The notes beneath the pieces are model-generated. The model saw only the letters and a program-made list of their open reading frames with translations. It was not told the DNA's origin and ran no database searches. From positions 1 to 29,238 of IMG/VR virus record IMGVR_UViG_3300044615_000290: a stretch of 29,238 nucleotides of DNA, one strand, 5' to 3'. The position numbers were made by a program, and so were the translations under genes. This DNA comes from a virus. Positions 1 to 6,511 of the stretch are shown piece by piece (within the stretch, counting starts at the first letter, position 1; each line of letters begins with the position of its first letter).

Positions 1-384
1 AAGTGGACGAGCGAGCAGGTGCAGGAGCGCAAGAAGGGCACTGGCATGGAGAAGTGGTACGACGAGGAAGCCGTGCGTGCAGTAGCAATGGCGAAGCCCG
101 TGGGGGCAGTGCCTCCGGCAGCAGAGCCAGCAGAAGTGGTTGAAGTGATCCCTGCGTTGCCGCAGATGGAGACTGAGCCTGTGGGTGCTGACGCGCCAGA
201 GCCGGAGAGCGGTGATTATGTGGAGGTGAAGATTGCGAAGAAAGCGATGAACTACCGTTTTGTGATTGGGACGAAGGGCGAGGTGGTGCGGGTGCAGGAT
301 AGTGCTAGGGTGAAGGTGGGTATGCTGCTATTGGCGAAGAAGAATGCGCGTGGACAGTTTGACACCAAGGAGGTGGTGCGATGA
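1..384 (+). CDS. Unrecognised protein, probably cut at its 5' end by the window edge
   Basis: The frame is open from base 1 and encodes KWTSEQ before the GTG at 19, so the true start probably lies upstream. An internal start at GTG 19 (121 residues) or ATG 46 cannot be excluded. From GTG 19 the protein has a short charged N-terminus, a Pro/Ala/Glu-rich linker at about residues 27-64, and a basic C-terminal part of about 55 residues (YVEVKIAKK...FVIGTKGEVVRV) that reads like a small beta-rich domain. I do not recognise a family. Its stop overlaps the ATG of the next gene (ATGA at 381), so the two are probably translated together. Linker plus small domain suggests the tail end of a larger, non-enzymatic phage protein, but this is only inference. 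Confidence 0.6.
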   Translation, partial: KWTSEQVQERKKGTGMEKWYDEEAVRAVAMAKPVGAVPPAAEPAEVVEVIPALPQMETEPVGADAPEPESGDYVEVKIAKKAMNYRFVIGTKGEVVRVQDSARVKVGMLLLAKKNARGQFDTKEVVR

Positions 385-686
385 ACGCTGTGGGCGATAT
401 GGCCGAGAAGCTGGGCCTAAAGACGAAGCAAGGGCGGGAGCTATTGTACGCAGCCGTGGAGCTTGTGAAGCTAATGGACAAGAAGCAGCAGGATTATGGG
501 CCAAGGAACATCGACGAGTTTGGGATACTGGGCGTTGTGGTGCGAATGAACGACAAGATGGAGCGCATCAAGAATCTGCTGCGGAAGGATAAGCAAGCGG
601 CATGTGAGGCGTATATGGACTCGTTCAAGGACATGGCTGGCTATGCGCTCATTGGAGTGCTGCTTGAAGAGAAGAAGTGGAGCTAG
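381..686 (+). CDS. Small DUF1599/Nmad1-like phage protein
   Basis: This 101-residue protein carries the pattern KKQQDYGPRNI, then FGILGVVVRMNDKMERIKNL, then a C-terminal stretch with YMDSFKDMAGYALIGV. That order (DYG, FG-x-x-G-x-x-VRxxDKxxRIxNL, D-x-x-K/D-x-AxYA) matches my memory of the DUF1599 (nucleotide-modification-associated domain 1) family, small helical MazG-like phage proteins thought to act in nucleotide metabolism. No catalytic role has been shown for most members. It starts at an ATG overlapping the previous stop and has one of the few strong Shine-Dalgarno sequences here (AAGGAGG about 8 bases upstream). It sits where a small terminase subunit might be expected, but the sequence does not look like one. 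Family assignment is from memory of conserved motifs only. Confidence 0.7.
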   Translation: MNAVGDMAEKLGLKTKQGRELLYAAVELVKLMDKKQQDYGPRNIDEFGILGVVVRMNDKMERIKNLLRKDKQAACEAYMDSFKDMAGYALIGVLLEEKKWS

Positions 687-689
687 AGG

Positions 690-758
690 ATGGATAAGGA
701 CATAGCTATCCCTTTGCTATGTGCTTTGTATGTGGCTTACTTTATCCTACGGAGATAA
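690..758 (+). CDS. Possible 22-residue single-span membrane peptide
   Basis: A very short frame encodes MDKDIAIPLLCALYVAYFIL followed by RR: an acidic start, one hydrophobic span and a positive end, as in tiny phage membrane peptides. It begins 3 bases after the previous stop. The purine-rich AGAGG abuts the ATG and is too close to be a good ribosome site. At this length chance is a serious alternative. Confidence 0.25.
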   Translation: MDKDIAIPLLCALYVAYFILRR

Positions 759-782
759 GGTGAGCCAAAGGGCGAAGTCGGG

Positions 783-801
783 TTCTTGCGATGAGCAAGA
801 A
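783..801 (+). repeat. Perfect 7-bp inverted repeat (hairpin)
   Basis: TTCTTGC (783-789) and GCAAGAA (795-801) are exact reverse complements around a 5-base loop, GATGA. A shorter relative, TTGC-GAA-GCAA, lies near 969-979. Role unknown. It could be a protein-binding palindrome or an RNA hairpin in the pre-terminase spacer. Confidence 0.5.
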
Positions 802-816
802 GCAGACGCAGCATGG

Positions 817-846
817 AGGTGATGCAGGTGAGAGGTGGGAGAGGTG
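817..846 (+). repeat. Four AGGTG words in 30 bases
   Basis: AGGTG begins at 817, 826, 833 and 842, giving spacings of 9, 7 and 9 bases. Clustered short direct repeats just upstream of terminase genes can be binding sites for a small terminase or a regulator. The region is purine-rich, so part of the pattern may be composition. Confidence 0.35.
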
Positions 847-893
847 AACTTCGCAAACGCTGCTCGCTTCGCTCACCCGCGCTTTGCTTGCGC

Positions 894-946
894 ATGTTGA
901 ACCTTATGCCTCCGCCCATTCGGGCTTCGAGCATAAGCCTCAACAT
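894..946 (+). repeat. Long imperfect hairpin in the pre-terminase spacer
   Basis: The left arm ATGTTGAACCTTATGC (894-909) matches the reverse complement of GCATAAGCCTCAACAT (931-946) at 14 of 16 positions. The intervening loop has its own perfect stem, GCCC-ATTC-GGGC (914-925). The result is a two-tier stem-loop in non-coding DNA. No T-tract follows, so it is not a typical intrinsic terminator. A structured RNA or a DNA recognition site fits better. Confidence 0.55.
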
Positions 947-998
947 TTGCACGGTGTAGCTATTCTCTTGCGAAGCAACCACATCCAGAGCGTGAGCG

Positions 999-1157
999 AT
1001 GGAGATGAGTGAGCAGAATAAGCCCCTTCCCATAAAGAAGGAGCTTTATCATGCTTGGAAACAACGACATCCGTCGCGGTCGCGCATCGAATCGTTTCGC
1101 ATTTTTGCCGTGGCACGAGCGAGGGTTTACCCATCAATGTACTCTAGTCTACTCTAG
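999..1157 (+). CDS. Possible 52-residue small protein
   Basis: An ATG at 999 (or the second ATG at 1005) opens a frame of 52 (or 50) residues ending at TAG 1157. The product starts MEMSEQNKPLPIKKELYHAW and is basic, with a helix-like charged pattern and no known motif. No good ribosome site precedes it. It overlaps another tiny frame (1051-1185) in a different frame, so at most one is likely real. It also overlaps part of a region I think is structured. Length and lack of a recognised family keep confidence low. Confidence 0.25.
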   Translation: MEMSEQNKPLPIKKELYHAWKQRHPSRSRIESFRIFAVARARVYPSMYSSLL

Positions 1158-1185
1158 CGGACTCCACGGAAAGCAGTGCTTATGA
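1051..1185 (+). CDS. Possible 44-residue small protein with a strong ribosome site
   Basis: The ATG at 1051 follows AAGGAG (1038-1043) with a 7-base gap, one of the best Shine-Dalgarno placements in the window, where most established genes have none. The frame gives 44 residues starting MLGNNDIRRGRASNRF, basic at the N-terminus, with two cysteines near the C-terminus. I recognise no family. It competes with the 999-1157 frame. The ribosome site is the only positive evidence. Confidence 0.25.
   Translation: MLGNNDIRRGRASNRFAFLPWHERGFTHQCTLVYSSGLHGKQCL
1140..1157 (+). repeat. Tandem TACTCTAG repeat
   Basis: TACTCTAG occurs at 1140-1147 and again at 1150-1157, separated by TC and followed by a partial third match (CGGACTCC). 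This is a 10-base period direct repeat in the spacer before terminase, so the two copies would lie on the same face of the helix. Confidence 0.4.
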
Positions 1186-1198
1186 GGCACTTCTATTA

Positions 1199-1286
1199 AG
1201 AGTGTGGGGCAAACCCACTCTCCCTCCCTTAGCCGGTATGACGATTTTACTCGTAGCATGACGGTTACGCTGGTTCTATTTGAACC
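1199..1286 (+). promoter_or_regulatory. Three consecutive hairpins just upstream of the terminase start
   Basis: Hairpin 1 (1199-1221) pairs AGAGTG plus GG with CCCACTCT, with one bulged T. Hairpin 2 (1230-1267) pairs TAGCCG with CGGTTA (one G-U), then ATG with CAT, then ACGA with TCGT around a TTTTAC loop. Hairpin 3 (1272-1286) is a perfect GGTTC-TATTT-GAACC. The run ends 11 bases before the chosen terminase ATG at 1298, which has no Shine-Dalgarno sequence. This suggests a structured leader controlling terminase translation, or a packaging site. Function is inferred from position only. Confidence 0.45.
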
Positions 1287-1297
1287 GAAGCCAAGAT

Positions 1298-3016
1298 ATG
1301 CAAGAGATAGACAAAGAGCAAGAGGAAAAGTTGGTGGAGCAGATACTCCGGCTCAAGCAAGAGCCGCATCCGATTATCCCCATGTTGAGCGTGGATGAGC
1401 GCAAACGGATGATTGGGAATGTTGGCGCGTTTCGGACAATCGAGTTGCTAGAACTGCGAGAGAACAGAATCCGCGCAGAGCAGTCTGACCCGATACGCTA
1501 CGGCACAGAGTTCGATTCATGGGCAGACTCAGACAAGCTGCTCTCCGAATACAACGAGATGATTATCTTGGGCGGAAACAGGGCAGGCAAGACGGAGTAT
1601 GCTGCAAAGAGAGCCGCGCAGATGTTCGTTGGCGCAGACTTGGGCGGCATGCCGGATTGGATCAAGGAGCGTATCGAGAAACGCAATCTGAGGATATGGA
1701 TGCTCCATACAAGCCATTTCACCTCCGTGTCAGCGCAGCAGAACGTCTTCTACAAGTATTTGCCAAAGGAGCTAAAGAACCTCAAGAAGAGCGTCCACAC
1801 CCAGATTGGCTACAGCCAGAAGAACGGGTTTACGGACAATACTGCCGTATACATGGGAAACCAGGTGTGGTTTATGAACTACTTCCAAGACATCAAGGTG
1901 ATTGAAGGTGGCGAAGTGGACTTCATCTGGTGCGACGAGCTTGTGCCGCAGGATTGGCTAGAGACGCTAAGATACCGTTTGGTGACAAGGAACGGCAAGA
2001 TGCTCATCACGTTCACCCCTGTCGAGGGCTATACATCCGTTGTGAAGGAGTACGTCAACTCAGCCAAGATTACGCACTGGAAAGAGTCCGACTTGCTCCC
2101 GAATAGCAACGTCATCGGTGTTCCAGCGGGGCACATGCCGTATATGGCCAAGAACGTGTTCGGGAAACACGCCTGCATTTGGTATCATTCGAGAGATAAC
2201 CCCTACAACAACTGGAGCCGGATGAAGGAGACGCTCCGAGGGAAGACAACGAACGAGATTAAGATTCGCGCCTACGGCTGGGCTGAAGCAACAGCAGGTA
2301 GCCAGTTCCCTCTGTTCAATGACCACAACATCTTCAGCAAAGACCCGAGAGAGATTGAGGGCACGAACTACATGGTGGTTGACCCAGCAGGTGCGCGAAA
2401 CTGGTTCATGCTCTGGGTGAGAGTGGACAAGAACGGAGTGCTCTGGGTGTACAGAGAGTGGCCTGACCAAAGCTATGGCGAGTGGGCATTGCCATGCGAG
2501 AAGCCGGACGGTAAACCTGGGCCAGCGCAGCGCAGTTCAGCAGGCAGAGGCGTGGACGAGTACAGTCTGCTTATCCAGACGCTGGAGATTAACGACAAGG
2601 ATAAAGAAGAGATAGCAGAGCGATATATCGACCCAAGAAGTGCTGGAACAGCCGCTATGACGAAGGAAGGCGGAGTTACGCTGCTTGATATGCTCGCAGA
2701 CGCTGAGATACCGACATACTTTATCCCCGCAGCTTCGGCCAGTGTGGATGAGCGTGTGCTCATCATTAACGACCTGCTATGTTACGACAGGGAAAAACCC
2801 CTAGAAGAAGGGGTGAACCATCCAAGGCTTATGGTGCATGAGACGTGTCAGAACCTGATTTACTCGCTTCGGGAGTGGACAGGCGCAGACGGGCAAAAAG
2901 GAGCTAGTAAAGACCCTATTGACGCACTAGGATATTTGGTAATGATGAACCCGCAGCATTCGGATGCGACGGATGAGCTTATGAAGGCGGGACAAAAATT
3001 TGCAGGAGCGTACTAA
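1298..3016 (+). CDS. terL: Terminase large subunit (packaging ATPase/nuclease)
   Basis: The 572-residue product is the motor that pumps DNA into the prohead through the portal and cuts it. The ATPase half shows a Walker A motif GGNRAGKT (92-99; K98, T99) and a Walker B motif VDFIWCDE (207-214; D213, catalytic E214). The C-terminal RNase H-like nuclease half offers acidic metal ligands at D362 (VVDPAG), D445 (YIDPRSAG) and D542 (DPIDALGYLV), in the family's usual order and spacing. I prefer ATG 1298 over the upstream TTG 1280 because TTG lies inside a hairpin and adds only six residues. Neither has a Shine-Dalgarno sequence. The stop shares its last base with the portal ATG. No small terminase subunit is evident nearby. 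Confidence 0.95.
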   Translation: MQEIDKEQEEKLVEQILRLKQEPHPIIPMLSVDERKRMIGNVGAFRTIELLELRENRIRAEQSDPIRYGTEFDSWADSDKLLSEYNEMIILGGNRAGKTEYAAKRAAQMFVGADLGGMPDWIKERIEKRNLRIWMLHTSHFTSVSAQQNVFYKYLPKELKNLKKSVHTQIGYSQKNGFTDNTAVYMGNQVWFMNYFQDIKVIEGGEVDFIWCDELVPQDWLETLRYRLVTRNGKMLITFTPVEGYTSVVKEYVNSAKITHWKESDLLPNSNVIGVPAGHMPYMAKNVFGKHACIWYHSRDNPYNNWSRMKETLRGKTTNEIKIRAYGWAEATAGSQFPLFNDHNIFSKDPREIEGTNYMVVDPAGARNWFMLWVRVDKNGVLWVYREWPDQSYGEWALPCEKPDGKPGPAQRSSAGRGVDEYSLLIQTLEINDKDKEEIAERYIDPRSAGTAAMTKEGGVTLLDMLADAEIPTYFIPAASASVDERVLIINDLLCYDREKPLEEGVNHPRLMVHETCQNLIYSLREWTGADGQKGASKDPIDALGYLVMMNPQHSDATDELMKAGQKFAGAY

Positions 3017-5124
3017 TGACTTACGACAAAGATCCACTAGCGATTGCAGGAGCAACGCCCGATATTGGCGACCTTCTGGACGAGTATAACCGCTCCATGG
3101 TGAACTCAAGCCAAGGCAATTTGGCGACCAAGTTCGATAATATCCGCTTTTGCAGGTGGTCTGGACAGACAGATGACGGCAAGAAATGGAGCAAATGGCG
3201 TGAAGAAGGCAATCCGGCGTGGCCTTTTGAAGGCGCAAGCGATGTTAGGCTCCGGCTTGTGGACAGCACCTGCAACGAGCTATCTGCCCTGCTAGTTACA
3301 GCTTTTCAACGCTCAGACATCAAAGCGCAAGCGTCCAACCTGCAAGATTTAGGGCTATCGAACGTAGCCTACACCTTAATGCAGTGGGTTAGGGACAATA
3401 AGATGGCGAATGAGCTTCGCAAAGAAGCAGAGCTAGCAGCGCAGTACGCTCTTCAGTACGGCTGGACAGCATTCTACGTTGGTTGGGAACAGCACATCAG
3501 CAAGCGGCCACAGTCCATTTCCATGGAACAAATCATGGGGCTAGCACAGCAAGCAGGCAGCGAGCAGTTAGCGCAGCTTCCCATACTGATTATGGAGCAA
3601 CCGGACGTAGCAGCGTCCATCGTGCAAGCTGCCTTGGGGATTGACCTCTCCGAATGCAAGCGCATGGTTAAGGAGCTAGCTGAGACAGGCGTAACTTCAT
3701 ACGACGAAGAGTACGTCTCTCGCAACCTGCCAACGGTGCAAGCCCTCAAGCCTTGGGATGAAATCATTTTCCCGCCTGAGACAGCAGACTTACAGAGGAG
3801 CAGGGTCATCTTCCGCAGAACGTGGATGAGCGAAGTGGAACTGCGCGAGAAAATCACCACAGATGGCTGGAATCCAGACTGGGTTGAGAGAGCACTCCAG
3901 CAGATTGGCAAAAGCAGCACGCTCTACAACATCAACCTGCTCCCAACGACGACGATGCTCGTCTACAACGGGGTCAACTACAACAACATGGTTGAGGTGG
4001 TGTATGCGTACCAGAAGAGCTTGGATGGCAAGGCTCCCTGCATTTACTACACCGTGTTCTGTCCGCAGGCGGCAAGCAACAGGCGCGAGGATGACGCAAG
4101 CTGGGCTATCTACGAGAAGCTGGACTACGCACATGGCGAGTATCCCTTTGTGGAGTTCCGCAGGGAACAGCTCCGCAGAGCGATTGCAGATAGCCGTGGG
4201 ATTCCTGAGTTGGCGATGACTGATCAGGACGAGATTAAGGCGCAGCACGACTCTATCCGCGATTACACGGCGTTCGCAACGCTGCCGCCCATCAAGGTGG
4301 TCAAGCGCATCGGAGCTATTAACAAGGTTGGCCCAGGGGTGCAACTGCCCGTGACGCAGCGGGACGATTACACATGGATGGAGCCTCCGGCACGGGAGCC
4401 GAACACAGCATTCAACCTGATTAAAGCCGTAGAGATGCGGCACTGCGCGTACTTTGGAGTATCGCATGAGCTTGTGAACCCCGTGAGAACGCAGACGCTC
4501 CAGCAGTTGCTCGTTAACAACTGGCTTATGAGTTGGAGAGGCGTGTTCCGGCAAGTGTTTGCTCTGTGCGCTCAGTTCCTCTCGCCAGAAGAGATTGCTG
4601 CGATTACTGGCGGAATGCAAATCCCGCAGAACTTGGCGTCTATCCACAACGAGTTCGACATCAACATTCGGTTTGACGTGCAGGACATGAACCCTGACTT
4701 CATCCAGAAGAAGATTCAGTTCTTGCAGACCATTAGCCAAATGGACGCTGGCGGAGCTATCGATAAGAACGCCTTAACCAAGATGATGCTGCAAGCTGTG
4801 GCTCCAGAGGTGGCGAACCAGCTTATCGTGAATCAAGCGCAAGCAAGCCAGCAGATGTACAAGGACGTGCAGAGCGATATTGCCAATATGCTACTAGGCA
4901 ACGAGGCCATTTACGCTGAGAACGATCCAGCCGCACAGACCAAGATGCAGTTCGTACAGGACATCATGTCGAAGAACCCGAAAGCGCAAGCGGCATTGCA
5001 GCAGGACGAGAACTTCAAGGCTCTGTTCGAGAACTATGTGAAGAATATCCAGATGAGCCTGATGCAACAGCAGAACGCTCAGATTGGGAGATTGGGAGTG
5101 AACCAAGTTAACAGACCTGCGTAA
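3016..5124 (+). CDS. Portal protein (podovirus type)
   Basis: The 702-residue protein matches podovirus-type portals, the dodecameric ring at the head vertex through which DNA enters and leaves. The N-terminal block with WSGQTDDGKKWSKW and PFEGASDVRLRLVD is characteristic. The remainder is a long mixed helical body with a Gln/Ala-rich C-terminal helical region (about residues 600-700) that may form the barrel. Its position directly after the large terminase is a standard packaging-gene pair. It starts at ATG 3016, overlapping the terminase stop by one base, with GGAG upstream. Its own stop overlaps the next ATG (TAATG). Length is at the long end for tailed-phage portals. Confidence 0.92.
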   Translation: MTYDKDPLAIAGATPDIGDLLDEYNRSMVNSSQGNLATKFDNIRFCRWSGQTDDGKKWSKWREEGNPAWPFEGASDVRLRLVDSTCNELSALLVTAFQRSDIKAQASNLQDLGLSNVAYTLMQWVRDNKMANELRKEAELAAQYALQYGWTAFYVGWEQHISKRPQSISMEQIMGLAQQAGSEQLAQLPILIMEQPDVAASIVQAALGIDLSECKRMVKELAETGVTSYDEEYVSRNLPTVQALKPWDEIIFPPETADLQRSRVIFRRTWMSEVELREKITTDGWNPDWVERALQQIGKSSTLYNINLLPTTTMLVYNGVNYNNMVEVVYAYQKSLDGKAPCIYYTVFCPQAASNRREDDASWAIYEKLDYAHGEYPFVEFRREQLRRAIADSRGIPELAMTDQDEIKAQHDSIRDYTAFATLPPIKVVKRIGAINKVGPGVQLPVTQRDDYTWMEPPAREPNTAFNLIKAVEMRHCAYFGVSHELVNPVRTQTLQQLLVNNWLMSWRGVFRQVFALCAQFLSPEEIAAITGGMQIPQNLASIHNEFDINIRFDVQDMNPDFIQKKIQFLQTISQMDAGGAIDKNALTKMMLQAVAPEVANQLIVNQAQASQQMYKDVQSDIANMLLGNEAIYAENDPAAQTKMQFVQDIMSKNPKAQAALQQDENFKALFENYVKNIQMSLMQQQNAQIGRLGVNQVNRPA

Positions 5125-6182
5125 TGCCAAAGCCTGCTCGTAAGCCTGAGAAAAGCGAACCCGCGCCTCCTCCTGCTCCGAAGGAAGACTTTTTAAGCAG
5201 GGTCACGCAGGCAGTTGAGCGAACACGCGAGGCATATTTAGAGAACAAGACAACGCCAGACGACCCGTACGGATTGCCGCTAGAAATCAGGCGCGGGGGC
5301 TCTATTTCGCCACTGGAGCTTGCCCAGAGATACTACGGTTCTGCACTAGAAGATCAGATGGCAGCGGCACGGCAGTATGCATTGGAGGCGCAGCAGAAGC
5401 ACGAGACAAGTCCAGAGGAATATCCGTTCGTTGTTCCGCAGTCATACTACGAGGCAATGTCGCAGCAAGTGCCCGTTCGTTTTGCAAGAGCAGGGATTGT
5501 CGCCCACTACGACCCAGAATCCAATGTCGCAGCAATACCAGTGCTGACCGACTACATCACCCAGCAAAGCGGAGGATATTTGCAAGAAGGAGAGAAGGCA
5601 AAGCACGCAAGAGCCAATGACCTTATTGAACAAGAAATGAACATGCGTTCAATTGTGGAGAACCTGCCAGAGAGGTACGCAGGGACTATTGAACACGAAG
5701 TGATGCACTCCGTTGCCCCATTCAAAATGGAGACAGGTGACATCTCCTCAAAGAACGCAGGATACATGGGGGACAAAGGTCATCTCGCATTGGGCCTTAC
5801 GAAGATTCAGAGGGAGTATTACAAGAACATGGGCGAGCGGCTAGACCCGCAGAAGTTCAACGACTTGGTAATGAGTCTTGCCAGCATGGAAGACCCAGAG
5901 GAAGCAATGAGCGGCTATTCCACAGAGGCGAAAAGAGCACTCAGGACGCAAATCAAGAACGCCAAGCCCATTCTGAAGTACAAGCAGAGGCTGGAGGAAT
6001 ACAACGAAAAGCTAAAGGAGCACGAGCAACTCCCGAAATGGAAACAGTTCCTACAGGGCAAGCCGTACCGCTCACCTAGCGAATTGTCAGTTCCAACGCG
6101 CAACATGCTCTTCCTTAACCAGAGCGCAAACCTTATCCCTGCGCTAGTTAGCACAGGCAACAACGAACAACAGGCAACATGA
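5124..6182 (+). CDS. HExxH (zincin-like) protein between portal and scaffold
   Basis: This 352-residue protein has a Lys/Pro/Ala-rich N-terminus (about 1-25) and a central TIEHEVMHSVAPF segment in which H191, E192 and H195 form the HExxH zinc-protease signature. A downstream third ligand is not obvious; acidic residues around 258-262 (MEDPEEAMSGYS) are candidates. The C-terminal third is helical and charged. Virion-region HExxH proteins are known in podoviruses, but I do not recognise this family. Its slot between portal and scaffold is where many phages keep the prohead maturation protease, normally a serine protease. A structural, catalytically inactive role is equally possible. It starts on the portal stop and overlaps the next gene by ATGA. 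Confidence 0.7.
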   Translation: MPKPARKPEKSEPAPPPAPKEDFLSRVTQAVERTREAYLENKTTPDDPYGLPLEIRRGGSISPLELAQRYYGSALEDQMAAARQYALEAQQKHETSPEEYPFVVPQSYYEAMSQQVPVRFARAGIVAHYDPESNVAAIPVLTDYITQQSGGYLQEGEKAKHARANDLIEQEMNMRSIVENLPERYAGTIEHEVMHSVAPFKMETGDISSKNAGYMGDKGHLALGLTKIQREYYKNMGERLDPQKFNDLVMSLASMEDPEEAMSGYSTEAKRALRTQIKNAKPILKYKQRLEEYNEKLKEHEQLPKWKQFLQGKPYRSPSELSVPTRNMLFLNQSANLIPALVSTGNNEQQAT

Positions 6183-6430
6183 CCGAAGAACAAGCACTAG
6201 CATTCAGCTTCACTGGCGAGAATAAGCTCTGGGACAATGTTCTTGGAGTTATTGACTCCTACATTGAGAGAGAAGTCTTTTTTGCAATCGACAAGAACAC
6301 CACAGGAGAAGCCAGAGTACACGCTGCTGGACGAGCGGACGGGGCTAATGGTCTCAAGGAAACTTTGCTATGGTTTAGAGAGGAAGCCCTTAAAAAAAGA
6401 GGGTTGACAGATACAGATTTGACCGCATAG
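6179..6430 (+). CDS. Small unrecognised protein before the scaffold gene
   Basis: The 83-residue product is acidic at the start (MTEEQALAFSFTGENKLW) and mainly helical. It includes AAGRADGANGLKETLLWF and a basic ALKKRGL near the end. It has no transmembrane segment and no known catalytic motif. The ATG overlaps the previous stop (ATGA), so it is probably co-translated with the HExxH protein. The gene ends within the first hairpin of the following spacer. Compact helical proteins in this position are common in podovirus head modules, but no function can be assigned. Confidence 0.7.
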   Translation: MTEEQALAFSFTGENKLWDNVLGVIDSYIEREVFFAIDKNTTGEARVHAAGRADGANGLKETLLWFREEALKKRGLTDTDLTA

Positions 6431-6501
6431 TGCGGTTAATTGCCTGCTAGTCTGGGCAACAACAAACAGACTTGGTTAATGATAGCGGTTCTTGCACCGC
6501 A
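6421..6501 (+). promoter_or_regulatory. Spacer with mutually exclusive hairpins upstream of scaffold
   Basis: ACCGCA-TAG-TGCGGT (6422-6436) forms a perfect 6-bp hairpin whose loop is the stop codon of the upstream gene. GCGGT-TCTTGC-ACCGC (6485-6500) forms a second one, followed by an A-rich run. A weaker TTGCC/GGCAA pair lies at about 6440-6459. The arms of the outer hairpins are nearly the same sequence, so the first left arm can also pair with the second hairpin's GCGGT, and the first right arm with its ACCGC. Such interchangeable arms resemble an attenuator or translational switch. The next ATG (6512) has no Shine-Dalgarno sequence. No T-tract is present, so plain termination is less likely. 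Confidence 0.45.
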
Positions 6502-6511
6502 ATAAAACAGC

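Larger units (their letters stand above)
759..1297 (+). other. Long spacer upstream of terminase, rich in hairpins and short repeats
   Basis: This is the only stretch over 300 bases without a convincing gene. Longer ORFs called in it run on the opposite strand or in frames with no recognisable protein. It holds several perfect or near-perfect inverted repeats (783-801, 894-946, 1199-1221, 1230-1267, 1272-1286), a cluster of AGGTG words (817-846) and a tandem TACTCTAG repeat (1140-1157). A weak terminator-like structure lies at 1082-1106, where an imperfect 8-bp stem is followed by ATTTTT. Two tiny ORFs (999-1157, 1051-1185) may be real. A structured leader, a packaging-recognition (pac/cos) site, or a transcription boundary before the late genes are all possible. 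No clear -35/-10 promoter was found. Confidence 0.6.

Noticed and set aside
1201-1290. tRNA-like fold ending in GGTTCTATTTGAACC and GAAGCCA
   Set aside because: The GGTTC/GAACC stem has no proper T-loop (TTCRA) and no matching acceptor, D or anticodon arms can be built.
1280-1297. TTG start for the terminase
   Set aside because: TTG 1280 falls inside a perfect hairpin and adds only six residues. ATG 1298 is simpler.
3790-4740. 316-codon open frame on the minus strand inside the portal gene
   Set aside because: It is a mirror of the portal coding strand. The translation has no recognisable domain, and all convincing genes here run on the + strand.
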